Positions 1 through 9,548 are shown, counted from the stretch's first letter. The stretch is 64,000 nucleotides of DNA from Bosea sp. (in: a-proteobacteria) (GCF_023953965.1 NZ_JAMLIX010000001.1:2356501-2420500), one strand, 5' to 3'. A program made the numbers and translations. Notes: generated from the sequence alone by a model not told the origin.

Positions 1-59
1 CGGCTTTCGTGGGACCCTCGCCGGTTGCCGGTCCTCCGAACGGTGATAGCTTTGCCATC

Positions 60-431
60 ATGTGGTTTGCGGTTCACGTTCTGATAGGTCATTCCGACGC
101 AGAGAGCACTTCTGGCGAGATCGTCGTCGAGGAGAGTGTTTGCGTCGTAGACTGCGATACAGCCGCCGAGGCTGAACGGCTCGGGGCAGAAATCGCGGAG
201 CGATATGCTCAAACGAAGATAAGTTATCTCGATCCACGCCCCAGCAAGGTCGAGAGCATGGGAGTGCGTCGGGTGGTGGTGATATCAAATCCCGACCTGG
301 GCGCGGATGCGCCTCCGCGGCACGAGACGGAGATCACCTACGAGATCATGAAGTTTGCGAACCGACAGGATCTCGAGAACTATCGCGAGGGCGTCTCGAT
401 CAACGCAACTTTTTGGGAAGAGCCGCAATGA
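60..431 (+). CDS. Small hypothetical protein, DUF4288-like
   Basis: A protein of about 123 residues beginning MWFAVHVL. The ATG at 60 is preferred over an in-frame upstream start at 9 because the protein reads as a compact domain from that Met. The pattern of an early W-F-x-A motif, an EES/V strand, an E-A-E-R-L-G helix and a terminal E-I-T-Y segment resembles the DUF4288 family, but this is recognition by eye. No signal peptide or membrane segment is seen. Codon use is visibly less GC-rich than in the neighbouring tol genes (many A/T third positions), which suggests an acquired accessory gene. It converges on tolB, 46 bp away. Function unknown. Confidence 0.6.
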   Translation: MWFAVHVLIGHSDAESTSGEIVVEESVCVVDCDTAAEAERLGAEIAERYAQTKISYLDPRPSKVESMGVRRVVVISNPDLGADAPPRHETEITYEIMKFANRQDLENYREGVSINATFWEEPQ

Positions 432-477
432 TCCCCTGATCAGCAGGCTCCCAACGAAAGCGATAACCGTTCCCGCT

Positions 478-1815
478 TCAGCGCTGGGCGCTGAGCAGCG
501 GCGACCAGGTCGGGTCGGAGGCGTAGGCCGGGGTCGGCACCGGCACCTCGACGCGGCCGGTGATGTCCACCATGTACAATTTGCCGCCGGACTGGCCGCC
601 CGGATCGCGGAAGAACATGATGAACTGGCCGTTCGGCGCCCAGTTCGGCGCCTCGTTGTGGAAGCCCTCGGTCAGGATGCGCTCGCCCGAGCCGTCGGGG
701 CGCATCACGCCGATGGCGAAGCCGCCGCTGCCCTGGCGGGTGAAGGCGATCAGGTCGCCGCGCGGCGACCAGGAGGGCTGCGAATAGCGGCCCTGGCCGA
801 AGGAGATGCGCTGGCCCTCGCCGCCGCCGGCCGGCATCACGTAGAGCTGCTGCTGGCCGCCGCGGTCGCTCTCGAAGACGATGCGCGAGCCGTCGGGCGC
901 GAAGGAGGGCGAGGTGTCGATCGCCGCCGTCGAGGTCAGGCGCTGCGTCGTGCGCGAGCCGATGTCGATGGCGTAGAGATTGGCGTTGCCGCCCTGCTGG
1001 AGCGAGAGCACGACGCGCTGGCCGTTGGGCGCGAAGCGCGGGCTCGAGCTCATGTCGGGGAAGTTGCCGACGATCTGGCGCTGGCCGGTCTCGATGTTGA
1101 GCACCTGCACGCGCGGCTGCTCGCCCTGGCGCTGCGACATGAAGGTCACGTCCTGCGAGACCGGCGAATAGCGCGGCGTCACCACCGAGACGTCGCCATT
1201 GGTGAGGAAGCGCACATTGGCGCCGTCCTGGTCCATGATCGCGAGGCGCTTGCGGCGGTTCTCCTTCGGGCCGGATTCGTCGACGAAGACGACGCGGGTG
1301 TCGAAGAAGCCGCCGAGCCCGGTGATCTTCGAGAAGATCGCGTCCGAGATGATGTGGCCGACGCGGCGGTTGTTGCTCGGATCGGTGAAATATTGCTGGC
1401 CGTCGGTCTGGGTGCCGCTGGCGACGTCCCAGAGCCGGAACTCGGCCCGGATGCGGCCCGCCTCGCGCGAGACGCGGCCGGTGACCAGCGCCTGCACGCC
1501 CGCCGCCTGCCAGGCCTGGAACTGCGGGGCGGCATCGAAGGGCGGGTTCTTCTCGGGGTGGCGGCTCTTGTCGACCGGGAGGAAGTAGCCGCAGCGCTTC
1601 AGGTTGTTGGCGATCACGCCGGAGACCAGCACGCCGCCCTCGCCGCCGAAATCGGCGATGGCGATCGGCATCGGCTGGAAGGTGCCGCCGCGCAGGTCGA
1701 TGACGAGCTCGGCCCTGGCGAGGCCTGGCATCATCAGCGCGGCGCCGGCGGTCATCAGCAGGCGGCGGCGCGTCGGCGCGGCCGCGAGGAGGGGAAGGGG
1801 GGTGCGGTCGATCAT
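478..1815 (-). CDS. tolB: Tol-Pal system beta-propeller protein TolB
   Basis: Periplasmic TolB, which links the TolQRA motor to Pal and the outer membrane during cell constriction. The 445-residue product starts at the ATG at 1815, 5 nt after the tolA stop. It opens with a signal peptide carrying an Arg triplet followed by Leu-Leu (residues 16-20) and ending in ARA near residue 35, compatible with Tat export as in other alphaproteobacterial TolB. An N-terminal domain (DLRGGTFQPMPIAI) is followed by a C-terminal propeller with repeated PxFAPDG / SPRG / APNG blades. It is the last gene of tolQRAB. The usual next gene, pal, is absent: after the stop comes only the convergent gene at 60-431. Confidence 0.95.
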   Translation of the reverse strand: MIDRTPLPLLAAAPTRRRLLMTAGAALMMPGLARAELVIDLRGGTFQPMPIAIADFGGEGGVLVSGVIANNLKRCGYFLPVDKSRHPEKNPPFDAAPQFQAWQAAGVQALVTGRVSREAGRIRAEFRLWDVASGTQTDGQQYFTDPSNNRRVGHIISDAIFSKITGLGGFFDTRVVFVDESGPKENRRKRLAIMDQDGANVRFLTNGDVSVVTPRYSPVSQDVTFMSQRQGEQPRVQVLNIETGQRQIVGNFPDMSSSPRFAPNGQRVVLSLQQGGNANLYAIDIGSRTTQRLTSTAAIDTSPSFAPDGSRIVFESDRGGQQQLYVMPAGGGEGQRISFGQGRYSQPSWSPRGDLIAFTRQGSGGFAIGVMRPDGSGERILTEGFHNEAPNWAPNGQFIMFFRDPGGQSGGKLYMVDITGRVEVPVPTPAYASDPTWSPLLSAQR

Positions 1816-1820
1816 CGGGG

Positions 1821-3026
1821 TCACAGAACGTCCCTGGCGTCGAAATTGACGACGACGTCGCGCCAGTCGTCGTAATAGGCGGCGAATTGCGCCGGGATGC
1901 GCAAGGGCGCGCAGCGGCGGGTGGCGGTCAGCGCCGAATCGGCGGCGACCCGGAAGAGCGGATCGGAGGAGGAGTTGATCACGCCGGGCTGGCCGGAAAG
2001 CGAGCCGTCGGTGTTGAGCCTCATCCTGACGGAGGGAACGACATTGCCGTTGCCGTGGGCGTTCGCCAGCGCGATCGGCACGTTCCAGCACTTCAGGAGC
2101 TGGTCCTGGATGATGCCGATGAGCTGCGCGCGCAGCGAGGGGCTGAGCTTCTGCGACGTCCCGCGCTCGGTGCCGAGCGAGGCGGTGCGGTTGATCTGCG
2201 GCGCGGCGGAGCCGGAGGACTGCGCCTTCTCCTTCGACTGGAGCAGGCGGGCGATGTCGCTGGCGTTGAAGTTCTTGGCGATCTCCGCCTCCTTCTTCGC
2301 CTTGGCTTCAGCCTCCCGCTTCGCTTTGGCCTCGGCGGCGAGCTTCGCCTTCTGCTCGGCTTCCGCCTTGGCCTTCGCCGCAGCTTCGGCCTGTTCCTTC
2401 GCTTCCTTCTCGGCCTGCGCCTTGGCGAGCGCCTCGGCCTTGGCCTTCGCCTCGGCGGCGCGCTTGGCGGCCTGGGCCTCGGCTTCCGCCTTGGCCGTGG
2501 CGGCGGCCTTCGCCTCCTCATCGGCCTTCTTCGCCTTGGAGGCGAGCTCGGCCTCCTCGGCGAGGCGGGCGAGCTCCTCGCGCTTCTGCTCGGCCTCGCG
2601 GGCGGCGGCCTCGCTCTTCTGCGGCGGCTGCCTAGCGGGCTCGGGCGGCTTGGGCTCGGGCTTTGGCGGTTCGACCGCGCGCGTCGGCGGCGGGGCGGCC
2701 GCGGCGTTGTTCTCGGCGGTCTTCAATTCGGGCGGGCGCGAGGGCGGGGCGGGCGTATCGGCCCTGGCCTCACCCGCTTCCTTGCGCTCGACGGCCTCGG
2801 ACTGGCGCTCGGCGCGCGGGGTGGGTTGGGCCTGCACCTTCTCGGCGCTGCGCTCGCCGCGCGTCACCTGGTTCAGCGCGCTCGGGTCGACGAGCTCGAC
2901 GGCGATGGCTTCCTCGTGCTCCGGCAGCGGCGCGGGCGACGAGAACGCCAAGAGCCCCGCGACGAGGAACGTCGCGTGGCCGAGCGCCGACACCAGCATG
3001 CCAGGTTCGGAGGTCGAAAGCTTCAC
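1821..3026 (-). CDS. tolA: Cell envelope integrity protein TolA
   Basis: TolA spans the periplasm and couples inner-membrane TolQR energy to TolB/Pal. The 401-residue protein has one N-terminal membrane anchor (about residues 11-29), a Pro-rich stretch, a very long Ala/Lys/Glu helical domain (about 130-270, EAKAKAEAEQKAK-type repeats), and a globular C-terminal domain of the TonB/TolA type containing CWN and VVNFDA motifs. The helical repeat gives strongly biased DNA and long spurious antisense reading frames. It lies 29 nt after tolR and 5 nt before tolB, so it is in the same operon. Confidence 0.95.
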   Translation of the reverse strand: MKLSTSEPGMLVSALGHATFLVAGLLAFSSPAPLPEHEEAIAVELVDPSALNQVTRGERSAEKVQAQPTPRAERQSEAVERKEAGEARADTPAPPSRPPELKTAENNAAAAPPPTRAVEPPKPEPKPPEPARQPPQKSEAAAREAEQKREELARLAEEAELASKAKKADEEAKAAATAKAEAEAQAAKRAAEAKAKAEALAKAQAEKEAKEQAEAAAKAKAEAEQKAKLAAEAKAKREAEAKAKKEAEIAKNFNASDIARLLQSKEKAQSSGSAAPQINRTASLGTERGTSQKLSPSLRAQLIGIIQDQLLKCWNVPIALANAHGNGNVVPSVRMRLNTDGSLSGQPGVINSSSDPLFRVAADSALTATRRCAPLRIPAQFAAYYDDWRDVVVNFDARDVL

Positions 3027-3055
3027 GCCCTGAACATCCTCAACTCTTCAAATCC

Positions 3056-3505
<450 letters not shown>

Positions 3506-3517
3506 TGCTTCAGCTCC

Positions 3518-4228
<711 letters not shown>

Positions 4229-4696
4229 CCAGTCATCCTTCTCAACCCAGGCGGTACGCCGATGCCGGATGCCGTAAGGCTCCATCATCGGTCCAAACCC
4301 GCCGCTCGCGCCGCGGGAGACCCACGCCGCCGCCCGATCCGCGATCCGGGGAAATGCCGTATCCCGTCAATCGCGCGTGAATCCGGCGAAAGATGGGCCG
4401 AAACGGGGTTTCCCAGGAAACGCATGCTGCGGAGCGAGTTAAGCTCCCGGCAAGGTTAATGTCCGGTATACGGGCAGGCGGCGCAGCGCCTCAGCTGCGC
4501 CGCAGGCGCGGCTCGACCGGCGGGACCGGGCCCTCGGACGGCGTGCAGCGCTTCAGCCTCAAGGCGTCGGCGTTCCCGGCGGAGTTCCCGGTCCGGCGGT
4601 GCTTCATCCCGGGATGAAAAGACGGCGGTATGGCGCGGACCGATGCTGGCGCGTCGCTTGCGTGGCGAGGCGCAGTGCAATGCTGGGTGCCTCGCC
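4229..4696 (+). other. Intergenic region between divergent tolQ and a secreted orphan
   Basis: About 470 bp without a convincing gene. It must hold the tolQRAB promoter (reading left), although I could not pick convincing -35/-10 boxes. The only clear structure is a perfect 16-bp palindrome, TTCATCCCGGGATGAA, at 4603-4618, about 80 bp before the start of the rightward gene. Reading frames across this stretch on either strand lack recognisable domains. Confidence 0.5.
4603..4618. promoter_or_regulatory. Perfect 16-bp palindrome, possible operator
   Basis: TTCATCCCGGGATGAA is fully self-complementary and has no T-tract, so it is more likely a protein-binding site than a terminator. It lies upstream of the secreted orphan at 4697-5044. 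No cognate regulator can be named. Confidence 0.3.
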
Positions 4697-5044
4697 ATGA
4701 GACAGAATGACCTGAAATCGAACGCTAACGGCGATGTTCGACACGACCGGCCGATTTCGAGGAGGGCCGCCGGGGCGTTCCTCTGCGGAGCGAGCGTGGT
4801 GGCCCTGTCGGTGCTCATGGCGAGCCAGGATGCGAACGCCCAGGGCCTCGTCATCACCAGGCAGTATTATGCCGGCGGCTCGACCACCGTTCTTCAGAGG
4901 CTTCGCGGAACAGGCCATGTCACGCAGCTCCAGGACGGAGCTCCCGGCAACAACTGTCCCATTCCCTCCTTCGAGATCGTCAACCCGCGGCAGGGAGAGG
5001 CACGCTGCGTGGGTTACGTCGCGCCCTCCTGGCTGGAGCGATAG
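4697..5044 (+). CDS. Putative small secreted protein
   Basis: A product of about 115 residues if started at the ATG at 4697; an in-frame ATG at 4643 is also possible. After a polar N-terminus it has a signal-peptide-like segment: SRRAAGAFLC, a hydrophobic run, then a cleavable DANAQG site. The mature part is about 65 residues with two cysteines and no recognised domain. Codon use is a little less biased than in the core genes. It stands alone on its strand between tolQ and the DUF2852 gene. Existence is supported by the signal peptide and frame length only; function unknown. Confidence 0.5.
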   Translation: MRQNDLKSNANGDVRHDRPISRRAAGAFLCGASVVALSVLMASQDANAQGLVITRQYYAGGSTTVLQRLRGTGHVTQLQDGAPGNNCPIPSFEIVNPRQGEARCVGYVAPSWLER

Positions 5045-5070
5045 GCTCCGCGAGGCGGGCCGAGCCAAAC

Positions 5071-5099
5071 AAAAACCCGCCCCGGAAATCCGGGACGGG
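5071..5099 (-). terminator. Rho-independent terminator of the DUF2852 gene
   Basis: Read on the minus strand, arms at 5089-5099 and 5076-5086 form an 11-bp GC-rich stem with one wobble pair, followed at once by five T residues (plus-strand 5071-5075). It begins about 23 nt after the stop codon at 5122. Confidence 0.75.
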
Positions 5100-5121
5100 C
5101 TGGTATTCGGGTCGGATCGCC

Positions 5122-5559
5122 TCAGGCGGCGTCGGGCCGGGCCGGGGGATCGGCCGGCGGGCCGTTGCGGCGATCGGCCATGAACTGGTCGAACTCGGCC
5201 TTGTCGCGGGCCATGCGCAGGCGGCCCAGGAAATCATGGAACTCGCGCTGCTCCTCCTCGAGCCGGCGCAGCGTCTCCATGCGATACTCGTCGAAGGCGC
5301 GGTTGCCGCTCGAAGGCTCGCGGCCCCAGCCGCCGAAGCCGCGGCCGGACATGCGCTCGCGCATCCGGTCCATCTTGCCCTGCAGGCGGCTCATCCGGTG
5401 CTCGTAGCGATCCCAATGCGAGCCACAACCCATGCGTCCACTCCCGAACAAAAAGGCCAGGGTCGCCAGACCCAGAGGCCACCACACGACGAAGCCGAGC
5501 ACCGCGAAGGCGATCCAGGCTCCCTTTCCATATTCGTCAAGCTTGGCGACGAGCGGCAT
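5122..5559 (-). CDS. DUF2852 domain membrane protein
   Basis: 145-residue product. The ATG at 5559 is chosen because GGAGGAGG lies just upstream; an in-frame ATG at 5577 has no such site. One membrane segment (AWIAFAVLGFVVWWPLGLATLAFLF) is followed by a Gly/Arg-rich linker, a small motif (SGRMGCGSHWDRYEHRM) and a C-terminal charged coiled coil containing REFHDFLGRLRMARDKAEFDQFM, which matches the DUF2852 family of alphaproteobacteria. Function of the family is unknown. A TetR gene lies directly upstream and a 19-bp palindrome sits between them, so TetR control is likely. Confidence 0.85.
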   Translation of the reverse strand: MPLVAKLDEYGKGAWIAFAVLGFVVWWPLGLATLAFLFGSGRMGCGSHWDRYEHRMSRLQGKMDRMRERMSGRGFGGWGREPSSGNRAFDEYRMETLRRLEEEQREFHDFLGRLRMARDKAEFDQFMADRRNGPPADPPARPDAA

Positions 5560-5586
5560 TGTCCTCCTCCGGGTCAAAAGACGTGA

Positions 5587-5605
5587 ATGTAAATCACATT
5601 TACAT
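5587..5605. promoter_or_regulatory. Probable TetR operator upstream of the DUF2852 gene
   Basis: ATGTAAATCACATTTACAT has two perfect 8-bp arms around a 3-nt centre. It lies 28 bp upstream of the DUF2852 start codon and just downstream of tetR. A second 19-bp site of the same form (ATGTnA-N7-TnACAT) overlaps the tetR start codon, which supports one regulator binding both. Confidence 0.65.
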
Positions 5606-5655
5606 AGATGCGTGCGGGAAGCCGGCTTGTCAAGGATGAAGCCTTCGGAAAATCG

Positions 5656-6315
5656 TCAGGCGGGGGGCGTGGAGGCGGTTTCCCGCTCGATCCCGAGGCC
5701 CTGGAGGTAGATCAGCATGCCGGCTTCGAGGAGTTCCGCCGCCGACATCGGCAGCGGGCGCCGGCCGCCGTCGGCGCGGCCGAACAGGGCGGCGATGCCG
5801 TGCGACATCGCCCAGATGTGCAGCGCCATCATCAGCGCGGGCGGGCGCTTGCCCTGCGGCAGCCGCGCGATCAGCGCCTCGGCGGCCTGCCTGAGGATGG
5901 CGAAAGCCTGGTCGGCGGCGGCGCGTAAGCCCGGATTGGCGTCGAGCGGCACGCCGGCCTCGAACATCGCGGTGTAATAGGCCGGCTCGTCATGGGCGAA
6001 GGCGAGATAGGCGCGGCCGAGCCGGTGGAAGGCGCTCTCGGGGTCGGGCCGGCCCTGATCCCAGGCGCGCGACAGCGCCGCCTCGAAGGCCTGGAAGCCG
6101 CGCGCGGCGACGTCGGCGAGCAGGTCGTCGCGGTCGCGGAAATGGCGATAGGGGGCGGCGGGGCTGACGCCGGCCATCCGCGCGGCCTCGGCGAAGGTGA
6201 AGCCGCTCGGCCCCTTCTCGCCGATCAGCCCGAGCGCGGCGCGCACCAGCTCCTCCTTGAGGTTGCCGTGATGGTAGCCGCGGGGATGTTCGGGGCGGTC
6301 GCGCTTCCAGCTCAT
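5656..6315 (-). CDS. TetR/AcrR family transcriptional regulator
   Basis: 219 residues. A G-Y-H-H-G-N-L motif near residue 13 opens a canonical TetR helix-turn-helix (FTFAEAARMAGVSPAAPYRHFRDRDDLLADV, residues about 40-70). The C-terminal ligand domain contains ALHIWAMSHGIAALF, typical of the WHG-domain subgroup. The start codon lies inside the 19-bp palindrome at 6314-6332, so autoregulation is likely and the mRNA leader must be very short or the true start slightly downstream. Its target is probably also the adjacent DUF2852 gene. The inducer cannot be inferred. Confidence 0.9.
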   Translation of the reverse strand: MSWKRDRPEHPRGYHHGNLKEELVRAALGLIGEKGPSGFTFAEAARMAGVSPAAPYRHFRDRDDLLADVAARGFQAFEAALSRAWDQGRPDPESAFHRLGRAYLAFAHDEPAYYTAMFEAGVPLDANPGLRAAADQAFAILRQAAEALIARLPQGKRPPALMMALHIWAMSHGIAALFGRADGGRRPLPMSAAELLEAGMLIYLQGLGIERETASTPPA

Positions 6316-6332
6316 GTTAAGAGCGCTAACAT
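6314..6332. promoter_or_regulatory. Probable TetR autoregulatory operator
   Basis: ATGTTAAGAGCGCTAACAT has ATGTTA/TAACAT arms around 7 nt. Its length and arm positions match the site at 5587-5605 (shared ATGTnA-N7-TnACAT). It overlaps the ATG of tetR. Confidence 0.55.
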
Positions 6333-6370
6333 GCGGGCGGGGCTTGCGTCGATGGGTGTGGGCAGCATCG

Positions 6371-6772
6371 TCAATCGTCGAGCATCAGCCGCTTGCGCAA
6401 GACATCGGGAATGCGGCGCGCCCGGCCGGCGCCGATGCAGGCGACCTTGACCTGGGCCGTGACCAGGACCTCCGCGCCGCGCAGCACGCGCTGCTCGAGG
6501 TCCATGGTGGCGCCGCGCGCCTCGACGCAAGCCGTCTCGATCGTCAGCAGGTCGTCCATCACGGCGGGCCTGAGGAAGTCGATCAGCATCCGGCGGACGG
6601 CGAAGCCGAGCGCCGTCTCGCCGTCGAAGAGCTCGCGCTGCCCGATGCCGAGCGCGCGGATCATCTCGGTGCGGCCGCGCTCCATGAAGCGCAGATAGGA
6701 GGCGTGATAGACCACGCCGGAAAAATCGGTGTCCTCGTAATAGACGCGGATCTCGAGGCGGTGGGTCGTCAT
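6371..6772 (-). CDS. ybgC: Tol-Pal-associated acyl-CoA thioesterase YbgC
   Basis: Hotdog-fold thioesterase of 133 residues. The motif YYEDTDFSGVVYHASYLRFME (about residues 10-30) contains the catalytic Asp of the YbgC/4HBT family. A strongly basic tail ends in DD. In related genomes it is the first gene before tolQ; here it is separated from tolQ by the TetR/DUF2852 insert but still follows ruvB. The start is the ATG at 6772; a longer frame to 6808 lacks family similarity. Confidence 0.92.
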   Translation of the reverse strand: MTTHRLEIRVYYEDTDFSGVVYHASYLRFMERGRTEMIRALGIGQRELFDGETALGFAVRRMLIDFLRPAVMDDLLTIETACVEARGATMDLEQRVLRGAEVLVTAQVKVACIGAGRARRIPDVLRKRLMLDD

Positions 6773-6855
6773 GTCGCGCAGAGCCTTTCGATGCCGGCGA
6801 CCTTCCAATCACCGGCCGGATTGCGGCGCATCGCCTCCAGCAATCCGGCCGCCAA

Positions 6856-7905
6856 TCAATCGTCCTCGGCTTCGCCGAACAGCCCGAACTGGGCGCTCTC
6901 GCGCGAGGGTTCCGGCATGCCGAGATGGCGGAAGGCGTGCGGGGTGAGCAGGCGCCCGCGCGGGGTGCGCTGGATGAAGCCCTGCTGGAGCAGGAAGGGC
7001 TCGATGATCTCCTCGATCGCGTCGCGCGGCTCGGAGAGCGAGGCGGCGATGGTCTCGATCCCGACCGGCCCGCCGCCGAAATTGACCGCGACGGTGGTGA
7101 GATAGCGCCGGTCCATCTGGTCGAGGCCGATGGCGTCGACGTCGAGCAGCGAGAGCGCCTTGTCGGCGACCTTGCGGGTGACGACCGGGTCGCCGTCGAC
7201 GATGGCGAAGTCGCGCACGCGCCTGAGCAGGCGCCCGGCGATGCGCGGCGTCCCGCGCGAGCGACGGGCGATCTCGTCGGCGCCGTCCTGTGCCATCGGC
7301 ACGCCGAGCACGCGGGCGCCGCGCGCGACGATGCCCGTGAGCTCCTCGACCGTGTAGAATTGCAGCCGGATCGGGATGCCGAAGCGGTCGCGCAAGGGTG
7401 TGGTCAGGAGGCCGGCGCGGGTGGTGGCGCCGACGAGGGTGAATTTCGGCAGGTCGATCTTGACCGAGCGCGCGGCCGGCCCCTCGCCGATGATCAGGTC
7501 GAGCTGGTAGTCCTCCATCGCCGGATAGAGGATTTCCTCCACCGCCGGGTTGAGGCGGTGGATCTCGTCGATGAAGAGCACGTCGCGCTCTTCCAGGTTG
7601 GTGAGCTGGGCGGCGAGGTCGCCGGCCTTGGCGATCACGGGGCCGGAGGTCGAGCGGAAGTTGACGCCGAGCTCGCGGGCGACGATCTGCGCCAGCGTCG
7701 TCTTGCCGAGCCCCGGCGGGCCGACGAAGAGGACATGGTCGAGCGCGTCGCCGCGGGTCCTGGCAGCATTGATGAAGACCTGGAGATTAGCCCGCGCCGC
7801 CGCCTGGCCGGTGAAATCGGCGAGCGAGAGCGGCCGCAGCGAGGTGTCGGCGTCGTCCTCGCGGCGTTCGCCCGTCATCAATCCGGAGCGCTTGGCCTCG
7901 CTCAC
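6856..7905 (-). CDS. ruvB: Holliday junction branch-migration ATPase RuvB
   Basis: RuvB is the AAA+ motor of the RuvABC Holliday-junction machine. Visible are SLADFTGQ, Walker A GPPGLGKTT, Walker B LFIDEIHRL, sensor GATTRAG and the C-terminal winged helix with GFIQRTPRGR. I start it at GTG 7905, whose GTGA overlaps the stop of the upstream GNAT gene by 4 nt (349 residues). An internal ATG at 7878 would give 340 residues and cannot be excluded. Unusually, a GNAT gene separates it from ruvA. Confidence 0.95.
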   Translation of the reverse strand: MSEAKRSGLMTGERREDDADTSLRPLSLADFTGQAAARANLQVFINAARTRGDALDHVLFVGPPGLGKTTLAQIVARELGVNFRSTSGPVIAKAGDLAAQLTNLEERDVLFIDEIHRLNPAVEEILYPAMEDYQLDLIIGEGPAARSVKIDLPKFTLVGATTRAGLLTTPLRDRFGIPIRLQFYTVEELTGIVARGARVLGVPMAQDGADEIARRSRGTPRIAGRLLRRVRDFAIVDGDPVVTRKVADKALSLLDVDAIGLDQMDRRYLTTVAVNFGGGPVGIETIAASLSEPRDAIEEIIEPFLLQQGFIQRTPRGRLLTPHAFRHLGMPEPSRESAQFGLFGEAEDD

Positions 7906-8393
7906 AGCGCGATCTCCAGCTCGATGGCGTCGCGGACCGGGATGTCGCGGTATCCCGTCCGGATGATGCCCGGAACGACCGAGCGATAGGCGTCGATCGC
8001 CTCGATATAAAGCCCCGAGAGGCGGAAGCCCTGACGCTGGTAGAAGGTGAGGCCGGGCATGTTGTCGTTGGTCAGCATCGCCTTGAGCTTCCTTGCGCCG
8101 GCCGCCCGCGCCGTTGTGACGACTGCATCCAGCATGCGGATGGCGACGCCTTCGCCGGGCTTCAGCGAATGCAGCGCGCACAGATAGGCGTTCCCGCCCC
8201 GCATCGTCCAGCTCGCCAGCGCGGCGGTGCGCCCGTCCGGCTCGTAGAGACCGAGCGCGTCGATCTCGGCGACGTCATAGACGTGCAGGTCGATCATCAT
8301 GCGCTGCGAGCCCCAGTTCGCCAGCATGAGGCGGCAGAGCTCGGTCTTGTCGGCGACGACGCGCAGTTCGAGCCCGTCGAGCGCTGCGCTCAC
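7902..8393 (-). CDS. GNAT family acetyltransferase nested between ruvA and ruvB
   Basis: 163-residue protein starting at GTG 8393, which overlaps the ruvA stop as GTGA; its own stop overlaps the ruvB GTG in the same way. The GNAT core is visible: ALHSLKPGEGVAIRMLDAVVTTARAAGARKLKAMLTNDNMPGLTFYQRQGFRLSGLY is the acetyl-CoA-binding and following region (only key residues meant: G-x-G-x-A, N-x-x-A/G-x-x-x-Y). Double translational coupling implies co-expression with RuvA and RuvB. The substrate is unknown; I do not assign it to Ruv proteins. Confidence 0.88.
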   Translation of the reverse strand: MSAALDGLELRVVADKTELCRLMLANWGSQRMMIDLHVYDVAEIDALGLYEPDGRTAALASWTMRGGNAYLCALHSLKPGEGVAIRMLDAVVTTARAAGARKLKAMLTNDNMPGLTFYQRQGFRLSGLYIEAIDAYRSVVPGIIRTGYRDIPVRDAIELEIAL

Positions 8394-9007
8394 TTGGCGA
8401 GCTCCTTCAGGCCGAGCTTGATGAGCTGGGCCGTGCCGGCGCCGTCGCCGGCGATGCGGGCGGCGGCGGCCACGGCGACCACCGCCTGCGCCTGCGGATA
8501 GCCGAGATTGGCGAGCGCCGAGACGGCGTCGGCGACGGGCTGCGGGAGCTTGCGATCCTCCAGCGCGCCGGAGAGCTGGGCCACGCCGGGGTCGATATGG
8601 CCGAAGGCGGGGGCCTTGTCCTTCAGCTCGGCGCAGAGGCGCTGGGCGAGCTTCGGGCCGACGCCGGGCGCGCGCGCGATCGCCGCCTTGTCGCCGGTGG
8701 CGATGGCGGTGGCGAGCGCGCCCGGATCGAATGTCGAGAGGATGGCGAGCGCGACCTTGGCGCCGACGCCCTGCACCACCTGCATCAGCCGGAACCAGTC
8801 GCGCTCGACATCGGAGAGGAAGCCGTAGAGGCGGATCGCATCCTCGCGGACATGGGTCTCGATCGAGAGCGCCGCCGCCTCGCCGGGCTTGGGCAGGCGC
8901 TGGAGCGTGCGCGCCGAGCATTGCACGACATAGCCGACGCCCTGCACGTCGACGATCACATGGTCCTCGCCATAGGAATCGATCAGGCCCTTGAGCTTGC
9001 CGATCAT
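8390..9007 (-). CDS. ruvA: Holliday junction DNA-binding protein RuvA
   Basis: 205-residue RuvA, which binds the four-way junction and loads RuvB. It begins MIGKLKGLIDSYGEDHVIVDVQGVGY, the family N-terminal OB domain. Tandem helix-hairpin-helix motifs (QGVGAKVALAIL and PGVGPKLAQRL) lie mid-protein and a C-terminal UBA-like domain III follows. It sits 25 nt after ruvC. Confidence 0.97.
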   Translation of the reverse strand: MIGKLKGLIDSYGEDHVIVDVQGVGYVVQCSARTLQRLPKPGEAAALSIETHVREDAIRLYGFLSDVERDWFRLMQVVQGVGAKVALAILSTFDPGALATAIATGDKAAIARAPGVGPKLAQRLCAELKDKAPAFGHIDPGVAQLSGALEDRKLPQPVADAVSALANLGYPQAQAVVAVAAAARIAGDGAGTAQLIKLGLKELAK

Positions 9008-9032
9008 CGTCCGTTTCTCTCCGTCGTCTCGC

Positions 9033-9548
9033 TCATTCCGCCGCCCGCATCCCGGCGACCAGCGCCTTCATGCCGCGATGCTGGGCGTGGCAGATCGCGA
9101 CGGCGAGCGCGTCCGCCGCATCGGCCGAGCCGGTCTCGGCCCGGGGCAGCAGCACCTTGATCATCGCCTGTACCTGCTTCTTGTCGGCATGGCCGACGCC
9201 GACCACGGTCTTCTTGACGAGGTTGGCGGCATATTCGGCGACATCGAGCCCGGCGAGCGCGGGCACGACCAGCGCGATGCCCCGCGCCTGGCCGAGCTTC
9301 AGCGCCGATTGCGGGTCGCGGTTGACGAAGGTCTCCTCGACGGCGACCTCCAGCGGGCGATGCGCGGCGATGACCGCGTGCAACCCCTCGTGCAATTGCC
9401 GCAGCCGCCGGCCGAGCGGCAGCGCCCCTTCGCTCTCGACGCAGCCGCAGGCGACGAAGGAAAGCTTGCTGCCTTCCGAGACGATGACGCCCCAGCCGGT
9501 CCTGCGCAGGCCGGGGTCGATGCCGAGGATGCGAATCGCGGATGCCAT
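9033..9548 (-). CDS. ruvC: Crossover junction endodeoxyribonuclease RuvC
   Basis: 171-residue Holliday-junction resolvase with an RNase H-like fold. IRILGIDPGLRRTGWGV provides the first catalytic Asp, VEETFVNRDP a Glu, and the C-terminal SADAADALAVAICH the final acidic pair. First gene of the ruvC-ruvA-GNAT-ruvB-ybgC run; divergent from the TauE-like gene across about 150 bp. Confidence 0.97.
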   Translation of the reverse strand: MASAIRILGIDPGLRRTGWGVIVSEGSKLSFVACGCVESEGALPLGRRLRQLHEGLHAVIAAHRPLEVAVEETFVNRDPQSALKLGQARGIALVVPALAGLDVAEYAANLVKKTVVGVGHADKKQVQAMIKVLLPRAETGSADAADALAVAICHAQHRGMKALVAGMRAAE

